NCBI RefSeq assembly: GCF_002878395.1
Contig: NC_061115.1
Span: forward strand, 97,772,810 to 97,836,809
Length of the DNA: 64,000 bases
Origin: Capsicum annuum
Lineage: Eukaryota > Streptophyta > Magnoliopsida > Solanales > Solanaceae
Direction: 5' to 3'
In this document: positions 30,491 through 42,337 of the stretch, in pieces
Layout: every line of letters begins with the position of its first letter
How positions within the stretch are numbered: position 1 is the first letter of the stretch
The notes under the pieces: model-generated
Told to the model about the DNA's origin: nothing
What the model saw: the letters and a program-made list of their open reading frames with translations, nothing else
Databases searched by the model: none
Translations under genes and position numbers: made by a program

Positions 30491-32142
30491 TGTTGCACCC
30501 AAGTGTATATAAAAGTGTACGTGGTATCACTAAGTCATATAATGTCCTTTTGCAAGCCAAGTATCGATACCTAAGAGACTTGTGTTGATAACTACTCAAT
30601 TCTAGTCCACTATTGATATTAAATTAGTGCAGACGTAACCACGAGAGTTTGAGAGTTATAAGTAAAAGTAGAGTAAATAATGCGAAAAAATAAAGGTTGT
30701 TTGACAATAAATGGGGAGAAACCCAGGTTTAAGGCTCTATGAACAATAATACTTTGCTGTTGAACTTCATTAGTTAAGTTACTTATCTTGGTTGTTGATT
30801 CACGAGGTTGATATCACGACTATGGTCTTCCGAGCCTCTAATCACCTACATAACTTAGACCCACAAATACATCATGGAGCGAGGATGAGAGAACTAAATT
30901 AAATGCATTAATATTTCATCCCATAAGTGAACTAAAAAGGTCACTTAGGTATATTCCTATCCTAAGTACAAATTATAACTTCATTCTGTAGAAAATTACA
31001 ATCCTACTCTATTTAGCCCATATTCTATCCCCTTGTTCCTCCTCCCGGGCTCACAAAATGACAATGGATGTAGTATAAGGGTCCAAAATACTTAAAATAG
31101 TAATAACAAGGTTAAATGCACAACCAAATATTATAAATAATAAAAACCAAATAAATTCATAACAAGAGTAATTATGTTCTTGGCCTAAACCCCGGAAAAG
31201 GGCTTTTAGCCACTCATGGACATAACCTTAATTACGATAGATAAATACATGATAAAATCCATAAACAAACTAAAGTAAGGAAATAAAAAACCCTATTTAA
31301 ATTTTTATCTAGCCTCCCTCAAAGTTTCAAAGCCGTCCAAGGTGTTTTGCATTGTGTTCAAGTGTCCTATTTATAGGAGGACAAATATGGTCGAATTTGC
31401 ACTAGGTCCGTGTTGCGCCACTTATTCAATGGACTAGGGTATGCATCATGTCCTGATCATGGGTATAAACTTGAAATCATACTTAGGAAGTTTCCAAGTA
31501 CGTGGCACAGACCTTATAGCCTTTTCTATGGTCCGCAACGTGCCATAGGCTCCAAAGTGTCCATTTTCATTAAATCTTGCTCCTTTGCCTCAGTCTATCC
31601 ATTCCAAGCCTTGTGATGTTTTTAAAAATTGATTTTCAGCTTGTATATCATCTATATATAATCATAATTAAATCAAAAAGCATCCAATATCATCAAAAAA
31701 CACGAATTAGAGTTTAAAACAATACATAGTGCACAACGGTGAACTAGAAACTTTAGCTAAGAACTAGTTTTGCACTTTTGATCTTAAACTTAGGTTCGAC
31801 CCTTGGCTTGATTCAATTGAACCTTGAAAACTATAAACATGCTTTTACACACATAATTACACAATAATATCATTATGAACTCATAATTCAGACTAGAATT
31901 CATTGAGATCAACTAGAACAATATATAGCTCAAACTAGTTATACTAGTTTTCTCGATTAAACTCTAAGTGATCAATTTGAATCCAAACTTGTTTGAAAAA
32001 CACCTTAACCATTGTAATTAAGTAATTTAACACTTATATGATTATTTATACCATTCAGAAAATATCAAGAACAAAATAAGTACTCAAAATAAGGATAAAT
32101 AAGCTCGGATAACAACATTGACGTGCATAAATCCACCTCAGA
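30491..32142 (-). repeat. N1 3' LTR
   Basis: 1652 bp, homologous along its length to the N2 3' LTR (40697-42337, 1641 bp) in reverse. On the minus strand it ends CTTGGGTGCAACA at 30491 and starts near 32142. A TATA box CCTATAAATAGG is present at 31366-31377. The open frame 31410-31616 is not coding. Confidence 0.82.
31366..31377 (-). promoter_or_regulatory. TATA box in the N1 LTR
   Basis: CCTATAAATAGG on the minus strand, placed as in the N2 LTR (TATAAATA at 41449-41456). A CG-containing stretch (GTTGCGCCAC, GTCCGCAACGTGCC, about 31400-31550) lies directly upstream in transcription order. Confidence 0.6.
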
Positions 32143-33480
32143 TCATAACCCCATACTTAAAGCCTTGTTTGTCCATAAAAAACTCTTTACTCTAAGTATC
32201 ATAATCCTAGGATAATCCAAACTTCTACAATCAGCAATACACTCAAAATTACATTAGATGATGACACAAAATGCAAGTATCTACACTAAACATTTTATAC
32301 ATAATTGAAGGCTCAAAAATACTACTAAAAAAATCCTAACCTCAAGAATTGACTCACCAAGTTGGGAAAACTCATACATATTGTTCAATCAAGGAGATCA
32401 TACTAAGTACCCAAATCTTATCAAACATGTTCGCTCATAATAAGAGAGTTACCTATAATCACTAACATAAATGTAATTTATTGCAAATGGGGTACAAGAA
32501 TCAAATTACGCTCACTCTCACAAAGAATTCACAAGTTACATAAGATGAACCATATGCTTCCCCTTAGTGTAGTACTCCACTAATATCTAAATTTTATGAC
32601 TTAGGATCAAATAGGTCTTTAACGGTTGTAATGTTTGCTAAGGTTTGGGCAAAAACTATTTTTACCATTCATAGTGACTATCTTCCCTAAGCGCTTTAAT
32701 ACATTACACTTTTCATTCAATTAACTTCTAACGACCAACTTTCACCACTCTATCTACAAACACCTTTTGTTTTATCCCACATAATTAAGTTCACTCACAT
32801 AAAATATGGAAGGGAGTATTGTCTATTAATTCATGATGCAATTTTAGCACAAATTTTGTTCACTCATAACCACAACACATCACTTGTATGCAACAATAAC
32901 TATTACTTTGGGGCTTCAGTTAGACCTTTCTCCTACTTGAATTTCAAACTTATTAACTCAATTAATTTTACACTAAAGCGCTTAGGATCTTTGGATCAAC
33001 TCAAGGTCAGTCAAAAAAGGGAATTAGGCTACATTGAGGCTACTAAATAAACAAGCTAAAGACTTAATGGTTCTAACTAGGAATATGCACAATGGTAGGT
33101 TAAAAGGGTTATAAAACATGGCTACAAAGAAATGCCCATATTATCTCCTTAACCCACACTCTTTATTTTACTTTGCATACACACCAAACAAGTTCTACAA
33201 ATCACATGTAACAAGAAATATTCAAACACCTCACAAACTCATGGCATATGCTCAACTCAAGTAGGATCATCATAGATTCTCAACAAAACAATAACATGAA
33301 TTCAACATTAAGCCAACGTGTGACAAGAGTCATAATCATGAGCGTAGGAGTATCAAAAGAAGTCATTCACACAATCAACATGGCTTTTGTATTCAAAATA
33401 TCTTCCATCATACAATCACAAATAGCACCAACAAGAATATCTCACTTACCTAAAACAAAAATTTTAAATATTTACTCCTA
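32143..33480 (-). other. N1 non-coding 3' region
   Basis: AT-rich sequence between coding remnants and LTR, collinear in reverse with 39360-40690 of N2. It includes a purine-rich stretch just before the LTR (TTTAAGTATGGGGTTATGA on the minus strand) in the PPT position. Plus-strand frames 32856-33050 and 33248-33481 are shadows. Confidence 0.6.
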
Positions 33481-33759
33481 AATTAGAATTTCCCCACCCT
33501 ACACTTAAAAATCTACTTTTTCCCCAAAGTATAGAGATATAAATACTCTCTGAGGCCTCTAGAACTAACTAGTAGCATCTTTTTACATCAAAAGAATCCG
33601 GGGACCCCGCACTTAGTCTTCGCCATGCTCTTTAGCTTAGGTTTCCATACTTACACATCCCGTCAACCTGTGACTCAAAAAAAACTACCTTAAGTAAAAA
33701 CTAAAATATTGAAAATATAACCTACCTTAACTTGGGTTGATCCCAAGAAGCACCTAATT

Positions 33760-34400
33760 TAGTATCGTGGTATGACCCAATCATCACACTTAACCATTTT
33801 CCTTTACCCTCTTCCTTATACTCGGATGCTATCTTCTCACTCATTTCTGACCTCTTAAGTATGAACTCTCAAGGTCAACAACTTTTTCAACAATATCCTT
33901 TTCCGGATCCTCAATCAAAATCACTTTAGGATTAGCTATTTATGGTTTAGACAACTCAATGAGAGAGTCTGAAGATGGCTTTGGTGGATTAGGCTCTACC
34001 ACCCCACACTCATCCACTTCCACCACTATAATTATGCATAAAACTTTGTAGTGGGATAGTGTATTGAGTTGTTTGTATGCTTAAAAGACCACCACTTCTT
34101 CATCCAACCTTATTGATTAATGATCCTCCCATCTCCATGAATGGATGTCATAAGATGATTGGAACCCTTTCATATGCCTTATAATCCAAAACTATTAAAC
34201 CAGTAGGAGTAATAAACTTACTACCCTTGATGAGAACATCCTCAGTGATTTCTGTTGGACGGATTAATGATCGGTATGCTAAATGGAGTATTAAAGATCT
34301 TGGTCTCGGTGTCCCCAAGCCCAAAGTATTAAACATCAATGGGGGCATCAAATTAATACATGCCCCTAGTAACTCAGGGCGTGGACCACCTCATTATTTC
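33760..34400 (-). pseudogene. Protease of N1 and the joint that skips RT-integrase
   Basis: The minus-strand frame 34351-34148 reads MFNTLGLGTPRPRSLILHLA, then IRPTEITEDVLIKG and FITPTGLIVLDYKAYERVPI, the body of an Athila/Tat-type protease. Upstream, the catalytic loop is damaged (a stop and a frameshift around INLMPP at about 34340-34375). After VPIIL the reading continues in fragments (about 34130-33850) and then meets the post-integrase sentence at about 33750. Confidence 0.8.
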
Positions 34401-34499
34401 CAATATGTATGGCAAAAGTGAAAATCTAAGGATCCTTAAACATTTTGGGCATCTTCTGCATCACCATAGAGCTATACTCCTTCACCATGTCCTTCAAGT

Positions 34500-35445
34500 A
34501 CTTAGCATACATGGTCATTCCCTACAAAATATCTAAAAAAGAAAGGTTAATGTGAAGCACTCTAAAAATGTCAAAGAACTTCTTCAAGCAGGCATCCTCC
34601 TCTGCTTTTATTAGCCTCTGTTGAAATGGAGGTGGTGGATATACCTTAACCTGTTCAACAACTTTTATTTTTAAGTACTCAAACTATCCCAAATAATCAC
34701 CAACTTTGTCTGCAATCGATTGAGGTATCAACATTGTATATATCTCCTTATTTATCTTTGGAGGAATGTCAATCAACTTTTTACTCCTTACCCCTTAAAG
34801 TGATTGTAATTACTTTTTTAGGAGGTTTATTTTCACTTGGAAAACCATCATGAGGCCTGGCACTATATTTTTCCCAACTGGTACTCCAATTACTTCAAAA
34901 GTACTTGCTAATTTTTGAGTTCATCATCTATCTGTTCATGGGTATTGTCCATGAGCTTCTTTAACATAACTTCTATGCTACTAGCCTGTCTATTTTGTTG
35001 CTACTGAAGTTGATAATTACTGTTCCATGAATAGTTTAGTGCCTGAGTATGCCACTTTTGGTTGTAGTCATTACCATACTTTGGCCTTTGAGCGTTACCC
35101 ATAAAATTGATTGACTCGAGATTTACACTACACATATCTGCAGACTTGCCACTATTGCCACAAACCTTACACCATGATAGAGTTTGTTGCACTACATTCA
35201 CCTAAGTCTAAGACTGTTGTACACCCAACTTGATAAATAGTGTCATTATTAGGTTCTATAAAACTGATGTTGGGTGGATAATGTTGTAATATTATTATAT
35301 TTAATCATGTTTGCAGCCTTTTTTATTGAGTCTCTTGAGGAACACCATGCCAATAAGGATTTCCTTGTGCAATCCAGTTTAACAATATATATAGCTCATT
35401 ATAAGTATTTTCTAGATCCTGACAACCTACAGCTGATCTAGCAAA
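34500..35445 (-). pseudogene. Partial gag of N1
   Basis: The minus-strand reading from about 35440 includes ELYILLNWIAQGNPYWHGVP. Further on the frame 35201-35001 carries the zinc knuckle (CKVCGNSGKSADMC) and NPESI-type motif (NLESINFMGNAQRPKYGNDY). The same order occurs in N2 gag at 37370-37730. The N-terminal two thirds of gag are missing. Confidence 0.8.
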
Positions 35446-36514
35446 ATTTTCATGTTAATTTCCAAAAAGCCCATGCAATATGGATGCGTTGCAGACTGCT
35501 ATCTCTTGCAGTAAACTAGATGATGCAGACCTCTATCATGGGACTAATATCTATGATGAATACCTCTCTCCCAGAGACTGGACCAATATAACATGTTTCT
35601 TAGTCCACACATAACCAAAGTGCACTAATATAAATAAGATTTCGTCCCTTGTTTGTATTCACTTTTGGATGGACCTTGGACCACTTTGAAACTTGGAGTG
35701 GGGATGGAAAACACTTCAATTAGGGTTTTTCTTGTTTTACTTTAGATTTTTAATGGGTTTTATCTTGTATCCAATTATCTTGATTACAACTATGTCCATG
35801 AGTGGCTGAAAGCTCTATTACAGGGTTAAGGTCAAGAACATGATTACTATTGCTTTGAATTGATTTAGTTTTGATTGATTATCATATTTGGTTGCTCATT
35901 TATCCTTGTTATAACTATTTTAAGGAGTATCTACCCTTAGGATACATCCATTGTCGAATTTGTGAGCTTGGGAGGGGGAATAAGAAGATAGAATGTGAGG
36001 ATAGATAAAACACGGTTCTTATTCTTTTATAAAATAAGGAATTTGAATTAGTGTCTAGGATAGTGATATACCTAGAATCCTTGTTTTTTTCAAATGTAGG
36101 ATGATAGCTTCATGCATCCAATTGGATTATTACATCCCCGCTCAATAATGTAGTTGTAAAGTCAAAGTTAGTTAGATGATTAGAGATCGGGAGACCATGA
36201 TCATGCGATAAAACCTATGAATAATTAACCAAGATATGTAGTCTAACTAATGAAGTTCAATGGTGTAGTATGATTGTTCATAAGCCTTAACCCTGCGTCT
36301 CCATCCATTGATTGTCCAAAGTCATTACTTTTCCACATTAGTTACTTTACTTTTAGTTTACAACTCAAAAACTCTCTTGGTTACTTTATCTTAATAGTTG
36401 ATCTAGAATTGGATAAGTTGTCAACTCAAGTATCTGAGGGATTGATATTCATCTTTAATTAAGGCCACCGTATTACTTGGTGAGACCACGTACACTTGCG
36501 TGAGCACTTGGGCA
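35446..36514 (+). repeat. N2 5' LTR, left part missing
   Basis: Collinear with 41270-42330 of the 3' LTR. The first ~570 bp of the LTR are absent. A TATA box (TATAAATA) sits at 35629-35636, matching 41449-41456. Several differences between the two LTRs are C-to-T or G-to-A (for example GCGGC at 41408-41412 versus ATAAC at 35588-35592). The open frame 36274-36462 is not a gene. Confidence 0.82.
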
Positions 36515-36528
36515 GTTGTTGCTGGGGA
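36511..36528 (+). other. Primer binding site of N2
   Basis: GGCAGTTGTTGCTGGGGA resembles the TGGCGCCGTTGCCGGGGA site used by Athila/Tat-group elements. The LTR's last bases (GTGCAACA in the 3' copy) are lost or fused into it. Confidence 0.6.
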
Positions 36529-36849
36529 CTTATAATTTGGCAACTGTTTTATTTTTAGTTTTTAGATTTCTTTGGTACTTTACTCTTTTTTTTGGGATTT
36601 AATTTGTAGGACATAGGTTTATAGGCTAGAAAACTGTTAATGGTTAGGGAGTTAGTTGTACCAAGCCCCGAACCCGAGCAACGCTTCCATAAATTAAGGA
36701 GAAAAGCAATTCTTCTCCCTCATATCCTATAATTTCAAGAGAAACAAGACAATCCTGCTCTAATGGCTGAAGTTCAACCACCCTGCAGGATAATTCGTGA
36801 AGTGGCAATACCACTTTAGATAAATTTGACCTCCCTTTTTTATAAAACC

Positions 36850-37800
36850 AGCCACTGGAGGTAATTTTGAGCTGAAGCAGAATATGGTTCAGCTTTTGAT
36901 TAGAAGTGGACAATTTATCAGGCTTTCACATAAAGATCCACAAGACCATCTACATAACCTTCTGGAGATCATTGACACATTCATCCCAATGGGTATGACA
37001 ATGGATTATGTAGGCTGGCACTATTCCCCTTTTCACTAATAGGGGAAGCAAAGAAGTGGTTAAACGCTGAGCTGAAAAGTTCAATCAAAACATAGGATGA
37101 CTTAGCTCAAAATTATCCATCCAATTCTTTCCATCTGGCAAGACGGCAAAACTACAAAGTGAGATTTTGTGCTTTAAACAGAAGCCAGATAAGAATTTAT
37201 ATCATGCTTGGGAGCGCTTCAGAGATCTTTTTTGGGACTATCCATATCATCAGCAATCCAATAGCATATTAGCTCACACTTTTGTTGAGGCACGTGGCCA
37301 TAACACAAATATTTTGCTAGATTCAGCTACAGGTGGTTAAGCATTGGAGTTGAATTATAATGACCTTTATACTTTGTTGAACTGGATTGCTCAAAGGAAT
37401 CTTGAATGCTTTTTTACCTTAAGAAGCATGACAAAGAAGGTTGCAGGTGTATTACAGGTTGACCAATTGACTTCTATATCTACCCATATTGCTTCTCTGC
37501 AAAATAAGAAAAGCAGTATGAAGTTAGGGGTTACATAGCTTGCAGCCACAGTCAATGCAATTGAACAGACTGCAGGTTGGTATAAGGTTTGTGGTAACAA
37601 TAGGTATTCAGCGTCTATGTGTGCTACAAATCCTGAGTCTATGAAATTTATGGGTAATGTTCAAAGAATGAATTATGCGAATTCCTACAATCAAAAGTGG
37701 CAGACTCAGCCACTAAATACTTGATGGAACAATCAGCAACAGTATCGGTAACAACAAGTTCAGAATAATTAGTGCACAACTCAGACTAGCAATGTGTAAG
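36850..37800 (+). pseudogene. gag of N2
   Basis: Fragments in order: FELKQNMVQLL and SGQFIRLSHKDPQDHLHNLL (about 36860-36960), FIPMGMTMDYV, LGEAKKWLNAEL-like segment near 37040-37075, LARRQNYKVRFCALNR-like segment near 37140, WERFRDLFWDYPYHQQSN near 37210-37260, then ELNYNDLYTLLNWIAQRN. The zinc knuckle region (VCGNNRYSASMCATNPESMK) follows at about 37585-37650. This is Athila-type gag with about a dozen stops and frame changes. The minus-strand frames at 36644-36913 and 37391-37600 are shadows. Confidence 0.85.
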
Positions 37801-38389
37801 AGATATTAAAGCAAATTATGGCTACTTAAGTCTAATTGGCAGCAGATATAAAGAGCTAGCATGCAGCTTAGAGTTTCAAATTGGTTAGTTCACAAAGTCA
37901 CAAAATATCAGGCCTCAAGGTGGTTTGCCAAGTCATACTAAAAATTCTAAACAAGTAATGGACATCACTTTGAGGATTGGTAAAAATCTTAATGAAGGAC
38001 CTCTAAATAAAACCAAAGAGATAAATACAGAAGAGGCTCCTAAGTAGGTAGATGAAAAAGCTACTAAAAAATTATGAAAGTCTGAGTACTCAAAAACAAA
38101 ATTTATTCAAAGGTGAATGAGAGACCACCATTACCTTTCCCACAGAAGCATATAAAGGAAAATGAGAATTCATGCTTCAAAAAGTTCATTAACACATTTA
38201 GAAAGCTTCATATTAACCTTACTCTTTTATATGTTTTGGAGGGAATGCCCAATTATACTAAGTACTTGAAGGATGTGGTCACTAAAAAGTTAAGCTGCAG
38301 GATGTTGAGATAGTAGAACTTATTGAGGAGTGTAGTTCTATGGTGATGCATAGAATGCCCTAAAAGCTTAAGGACCCTGGGAATTTTAC

Positions 38390-38690
38390 TTTCCTAATTC
38401 AAATTGGTAACAGCGAGGTGGTCTATGCACTAAGTGATTTGGGGGGTAAGTATCAAATTGATGCCCCTCTCCTTGTTTAATACCTTAGGCCTGGGAAAGC
38501 CTAGACCAAGTACTGTGATACTTCAATTGGCAAACCGAACCATAGCCCATCCCGAAGGGATCATCCTATTGATTTAATTATTTTAGATTTTAGGCAGACA
38601 AAAGAGTACCATTTTTCTTGGGAAATCTATTTTTAGTAACAAGAGGAGATCTTATAGATGTGAGAAAAGGAACGCTCTCAATGAGGCTGG
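38390..38690 (+). pseudogene. Aspartic protease of N2
   Basis: Reads GNSEVVYALSDLGG (catalytic D-L-G loop, about 38408-38448), and then FLGNLFLVTRGDLIDVRKGT and MRLDDEVAMFKIYK in the frame 38618-38908. The middle is frame-shifted. The C-terminal extension carries on for about 80 codons (to VESVPQNTSSDFLIEQS...) and corresponds to the N1 tail, including a conserved acidic sentence. Confidence 0.8.
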
Positions 38691-38999
38691 ATGATGAAGT
38701 GGCGATGTTCAAAATATACAAGCCTCTCAACAAACTATCCTACTACAAAGATTTGTGCATGATTACATTAATTGAATGGGGTGAGTGTGTGGTAGTGGAG
38801 TCTGTCCCACAAAATACCTCTTCGGACTTCCTTATTGAGCAGTCCAAACCTACAATACCTCAGCCCGACATGATGGAAATTGATGATCATGAAAGGTATA
38901 AAGTTTAGAATGTTTTTGACCTTTAGAGTTCACACTCAAGAGGTCATAAATGAATAAGAAGACGGTGTCCTAATGTGAGGAAAAAAATGAACAAAAATG

Positions 39000-40675
39000 G
39001 ATAAGTGTAGATTGTGTCGTGTTGCACCACTAAATCAGGTGCTTCTTGGTAGGAAACCAAGTAAGGGTAGTTTTATTTTTAGTATTTTTAGTTTTTTTAC
39101 TTCACTAGTTTTGGTTCTTGTTGAGTCATATTGAGTCACAGGTTTATGGGAAGACTGAGTACCGAAAAACCTAAGCTAAGGAGAACGGCAAAGACTAAGT
39201 GTTAGGTCTTCAGACCCCTTGATATGTAAAGATGTTGTTAGTAGTCCTAGATGCCTGAGGTAGTATTTCTATCTATACCATTTAAAGTATACTTTGGGGA
39301 TAAAGTAGATTTTAAAGTGTGGGGTGGGGAAATTCTCATTTTTTAGGAGTACTTTAAAATTTTTTGTGTTAGGAATAAGTGTGCGATGTTCTTGTTAGTT
39401 CTATATTTGACTACATGATGCAAGTGTGTTGGTTGTAAAAGCATGTTGATTGTGTGAACTACTACTTTTGAAATTGGAGGGCTCATCAGTACGACTCATG
39501 TACTTGTTGGCTTAAAGTTGAATTTATGTGATTGTTTAGGTAAGAGTCTATCATGATCCTACTTGATTTGAGAATGCTTCATGAGTGTGTGAGTTATTTG
39601 TATATTCCTTGTTGCATGTGATGTCTAGAACTTGCCTGGTGTGTGTGCAGAATAAAATAAAGAATATGGGTTTAGGAGATGATATAGGAATTTCTTTACT
39701 AGCCTTGTTTCATACTCTCTTTTACCTACCCTTGGGCATAATCCTAGTTGAACCCTGCTGATCCTTTAGCTTTTTCTTTAGAAGCCTCATATGTAACCCA
39801 ATCCCTTCTATGATAGGCCTAAATTTGATCCAAAAGCTCCTAAGCTCTTTACTATAAAATTAATTGAGTTTAAGGAGTTGGAAATTCAAAAAGTAAAGGT
39901 GAAATTGAAGCCCCTAGTAATCGCTATTGGTGTTTAGAAAAATGATGTGTGTTGTGGTTGGGAGTGGAGTAATTAAAAGAATAAAAATGTGTTCAAATTG
40001 ATAAGTTAGGCATAGAAAATACTCTCACCATAGTGCATGTGAGTGAGCTTAATGAGATAGGGAAAAATAAAGTATAAGGGTAGATAGAAGTGGTGTAATT
40101 AGGTTATTAAAGGTGAGCTAAATGACATGTGTGATGTATTAAAGCACTTAGGGAAGATAGGTACTATTCTTCGCCAAAATAGTTCTTACCCGTCCCTTAG
40201 CCTGCATTACAACCATTAAAGACCTATTTGATCTTAAGCTTCAATATTTTGATATTAGTTGAGTACTACTATGAGGGAAAGCCTAAGGTTCATTATTTGT
40301 AACGTGAATTCTTTGTGAGAGTGAGCACAATTTGATTTTTTTACCCATTCTGTTATGGATTGAATGATTGTGAGTGATTATGGGTAACACTCTTGTTGTA
40401 GGGGAACATGTTTGATAAATTTTGGGTGAATTATATGATGTATTTAATTTAACAATGTGATTGATTTAGCTAACTAGGTGAGTCAATTCTTCAGTCTAGG
40501 ATGTTTTGAAGTAGTATTCTTGAACTGTCAATTGTGTATGTAAGATGCTTAGTATAGAAACTTGTATTTTGTGTTGTCATTGTAGTACTAGATTGACTGT
40601 CTTGCGTGTAGTAGAGTTTTAGAGTATCCTCTTCTTATGATGCTTAGATTAAAGAGTTGTTCGAGGATGAACAAG
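39000..40675 (+). other. N2 non-coding 3' region
   Basis: Starts with the post-integrase sentence (AGGTGCTTCTTGGTAGGAAACC, 39033-39054) and runs through AT-rich sequence collinear with N1. I see no coding content. Confidence 0.6.
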
Positions 40676-40696
40676 GCTTTAAGTGTGAGGTGGTGA
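40676..40696 (+). other. Polypurine tract of N2
   Basis: AAGTGTGAGGTGGTGA directly before the LTR start at 40697. N1 has AAGTATGGGGTTATGA in the same place. Confidence 0.6.
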
Positions 40697-42337
40697 TGTT
40701 GGGTGTATTTATGCATTTTAGTATTGTTATCCTAGCTTATTTATCCTTTTTTTAGGGAAATTCATTTTCTTTATGTGTTAATGATGATATAATTGAGAAT
40801 CTAAGTGTTTAAGTATGTGATTACTATGTTTAAAGGTGTTTTAAACATGTTTGGGTTCAAATTGATCACTTAGAGTCTAGATGAGAAAAATAGTTTTACT
40901 AGCTTGAGCTAGGTGTTGTTCTAGTCTATCGAGATGGATTCTAATGTTTTTAATAATTTAATAATGGTTTTATTGTGTAATTATTTGTTTAAATTTTTTT
41001 TATAATGTTCAAAGTGTAATTGAATTAAGCTAAGAGTCAAAACATGAAGTAAAGATCAATATGGGTAAGCCAAATCTTAGCTCGAGTTTCTAGTTCAACG
41101 TTTTTGATATCGTGTTGTTTTGAGTTCTTATATTTTGGTTTTGATCATGAGGATGCTTTTTTTATTAATTATGGTGATATATGGATGAAATTCAATCTGT
41201 AAAATAAAGAAAAATAACACCATAAGGTTGGGATGGAAAGAGAAAGGGTTAAGACAAAGTTAACTTGGAAAATGCAATTTCCAGAGAGCCCACGTGATAT
41301 GGATGCATCAAAGATCTCTCTCCCTTGCAGCAAGATAGGAGAGGCGGAAATATTTCCATTCGAATAATCTCCCCAATGCACATCTCTCTCCAATAGGCTG
41401 GACCAATGCGGCATGTTTCTTAGTCCACACATGGCCGAAGTGCACTACTATAAATAGGATTCCTTCCCTTGTTTGTATTCACTTTTGGACGGACCTTGGA
41501 CGGCTTTGAAAATTGGAGAAGGGATGTAAAAAACTTCTATTAGGGTTTTTATTCTTTTACTTTAGATTTTAAATGGATTTTATCTTGTATTCAATTGTCT
41601 TGATTACGGCTATGTCCATGAGTGGCTAAAAGCCCTATTCCGGGGTTAAGGCCAAGAACATGATTACTATTGCTTTGAATTGATTTGGTTTTTATTGTTT
41701 GTCATATGTAGTTGTTTATTTATACTTGTTTTAACTATTTTAAGGATTATCTACCCTTAGTATACATCAATTGTCATCACTGTGAGCTCGGGAGGAGAAA
41801 TAAGAAGATAGAACATGGGGATAGATAGAACATAGTTCTTATTCTTTTATAAAATAAGGAATTTGAATTAGCGACTAGGATAGGGATATACCTAGAAGCC
41901 TTGTTTATTTCATATGTAGGATGATATCTTCATGCATATAATTGGATTATTACATCCCCTTTCAATGATGTGGTTGAAATGTTCAAGTTAGGTAGACGAT
42001 TAGAGGTCGAGAGACCATGATCATGCGATAAACACTACGAATCATTAACCAAGCTATGTAGACTAACTAATGAAGTTCAATGGCTTAGTATGATTGTTCG
42101 TAAGCCTTAACCCTGGTTCTTTATCTATTTATTGTCCAAAGTCTTTACTTTTCCGAATTAGTTAATTTACTTTTAGTTTACAACTCTAAAACTCCGTTGG
42201 TTACTTTATCTCAGTAGTTGAACTAGAATTGGATAAGTTGTCAATATAAGTCTCTGAGGGATCGATGTTCGACTTTAATTAAGGACATTGTATTACTTGG
42301 TGAGACCACGTACACTTGCCTGCGCTTGGGTGCAACA
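40697..42337 (+). repeat. N2 3' LTR
   Basis: 1641 bp, beginning TGTTGGGTG and ending GGGTGCAACA. TATA box TATAAATA at 41449-41456. It is the most complete LTR of the N family in the window. The open frame 41169-41432 on the other strand is not coding. Confidence 0.88.
41449..41456 (+). promoter_or_regulatory. TATA box in the N2 3' LTR
   Basis: TATAAATA followed by GG, about 750 bp from the LTR start. It is conserved in position in three N-family LTRs. Confidence 0.6.

Larger units (their letters stand above)
30491..35445 (-). mobile_element. Gag-protease-only gypsy element N1 (Athila-like), 5' truncated
   Basis: On the minus strand: partial gag (from about 35440), zinc knuckle, protease, a non-coding 3' region and a 3' LTR (32142 down to 30491). 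The segment that should encode RT, RNase H and integrase is absent. After the protease the sequence passes straight to the sentence that normally follows integrase (GGTGCTTCTTGG...CAACCCAAG, near 33750). Its 5' LTR, PBS and start of gag are missing at the junction with element N2 at about 35445. N2 shows the same arrangement. Confidence 0.78.
35446..42337 (+). mobile_element. Gag-protease-only gypsy element N2 (Athila-like)
   Basis: Plus strand: truncated 5' LTR (35446-36514), PBS of TGGCGCC type, gag, protease, non-coding 3' region, PPT and full 3' LTR (40697-42337). There is no RT, RNase H or integrase. The protease tail leads through about 350 bp to the post-integrase sentence at 39027-39060. 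The internal region is about 4.2 kb. It lies head to head with its relative N1, both 5' ends truncated at the junction. Confidence 0.85.
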
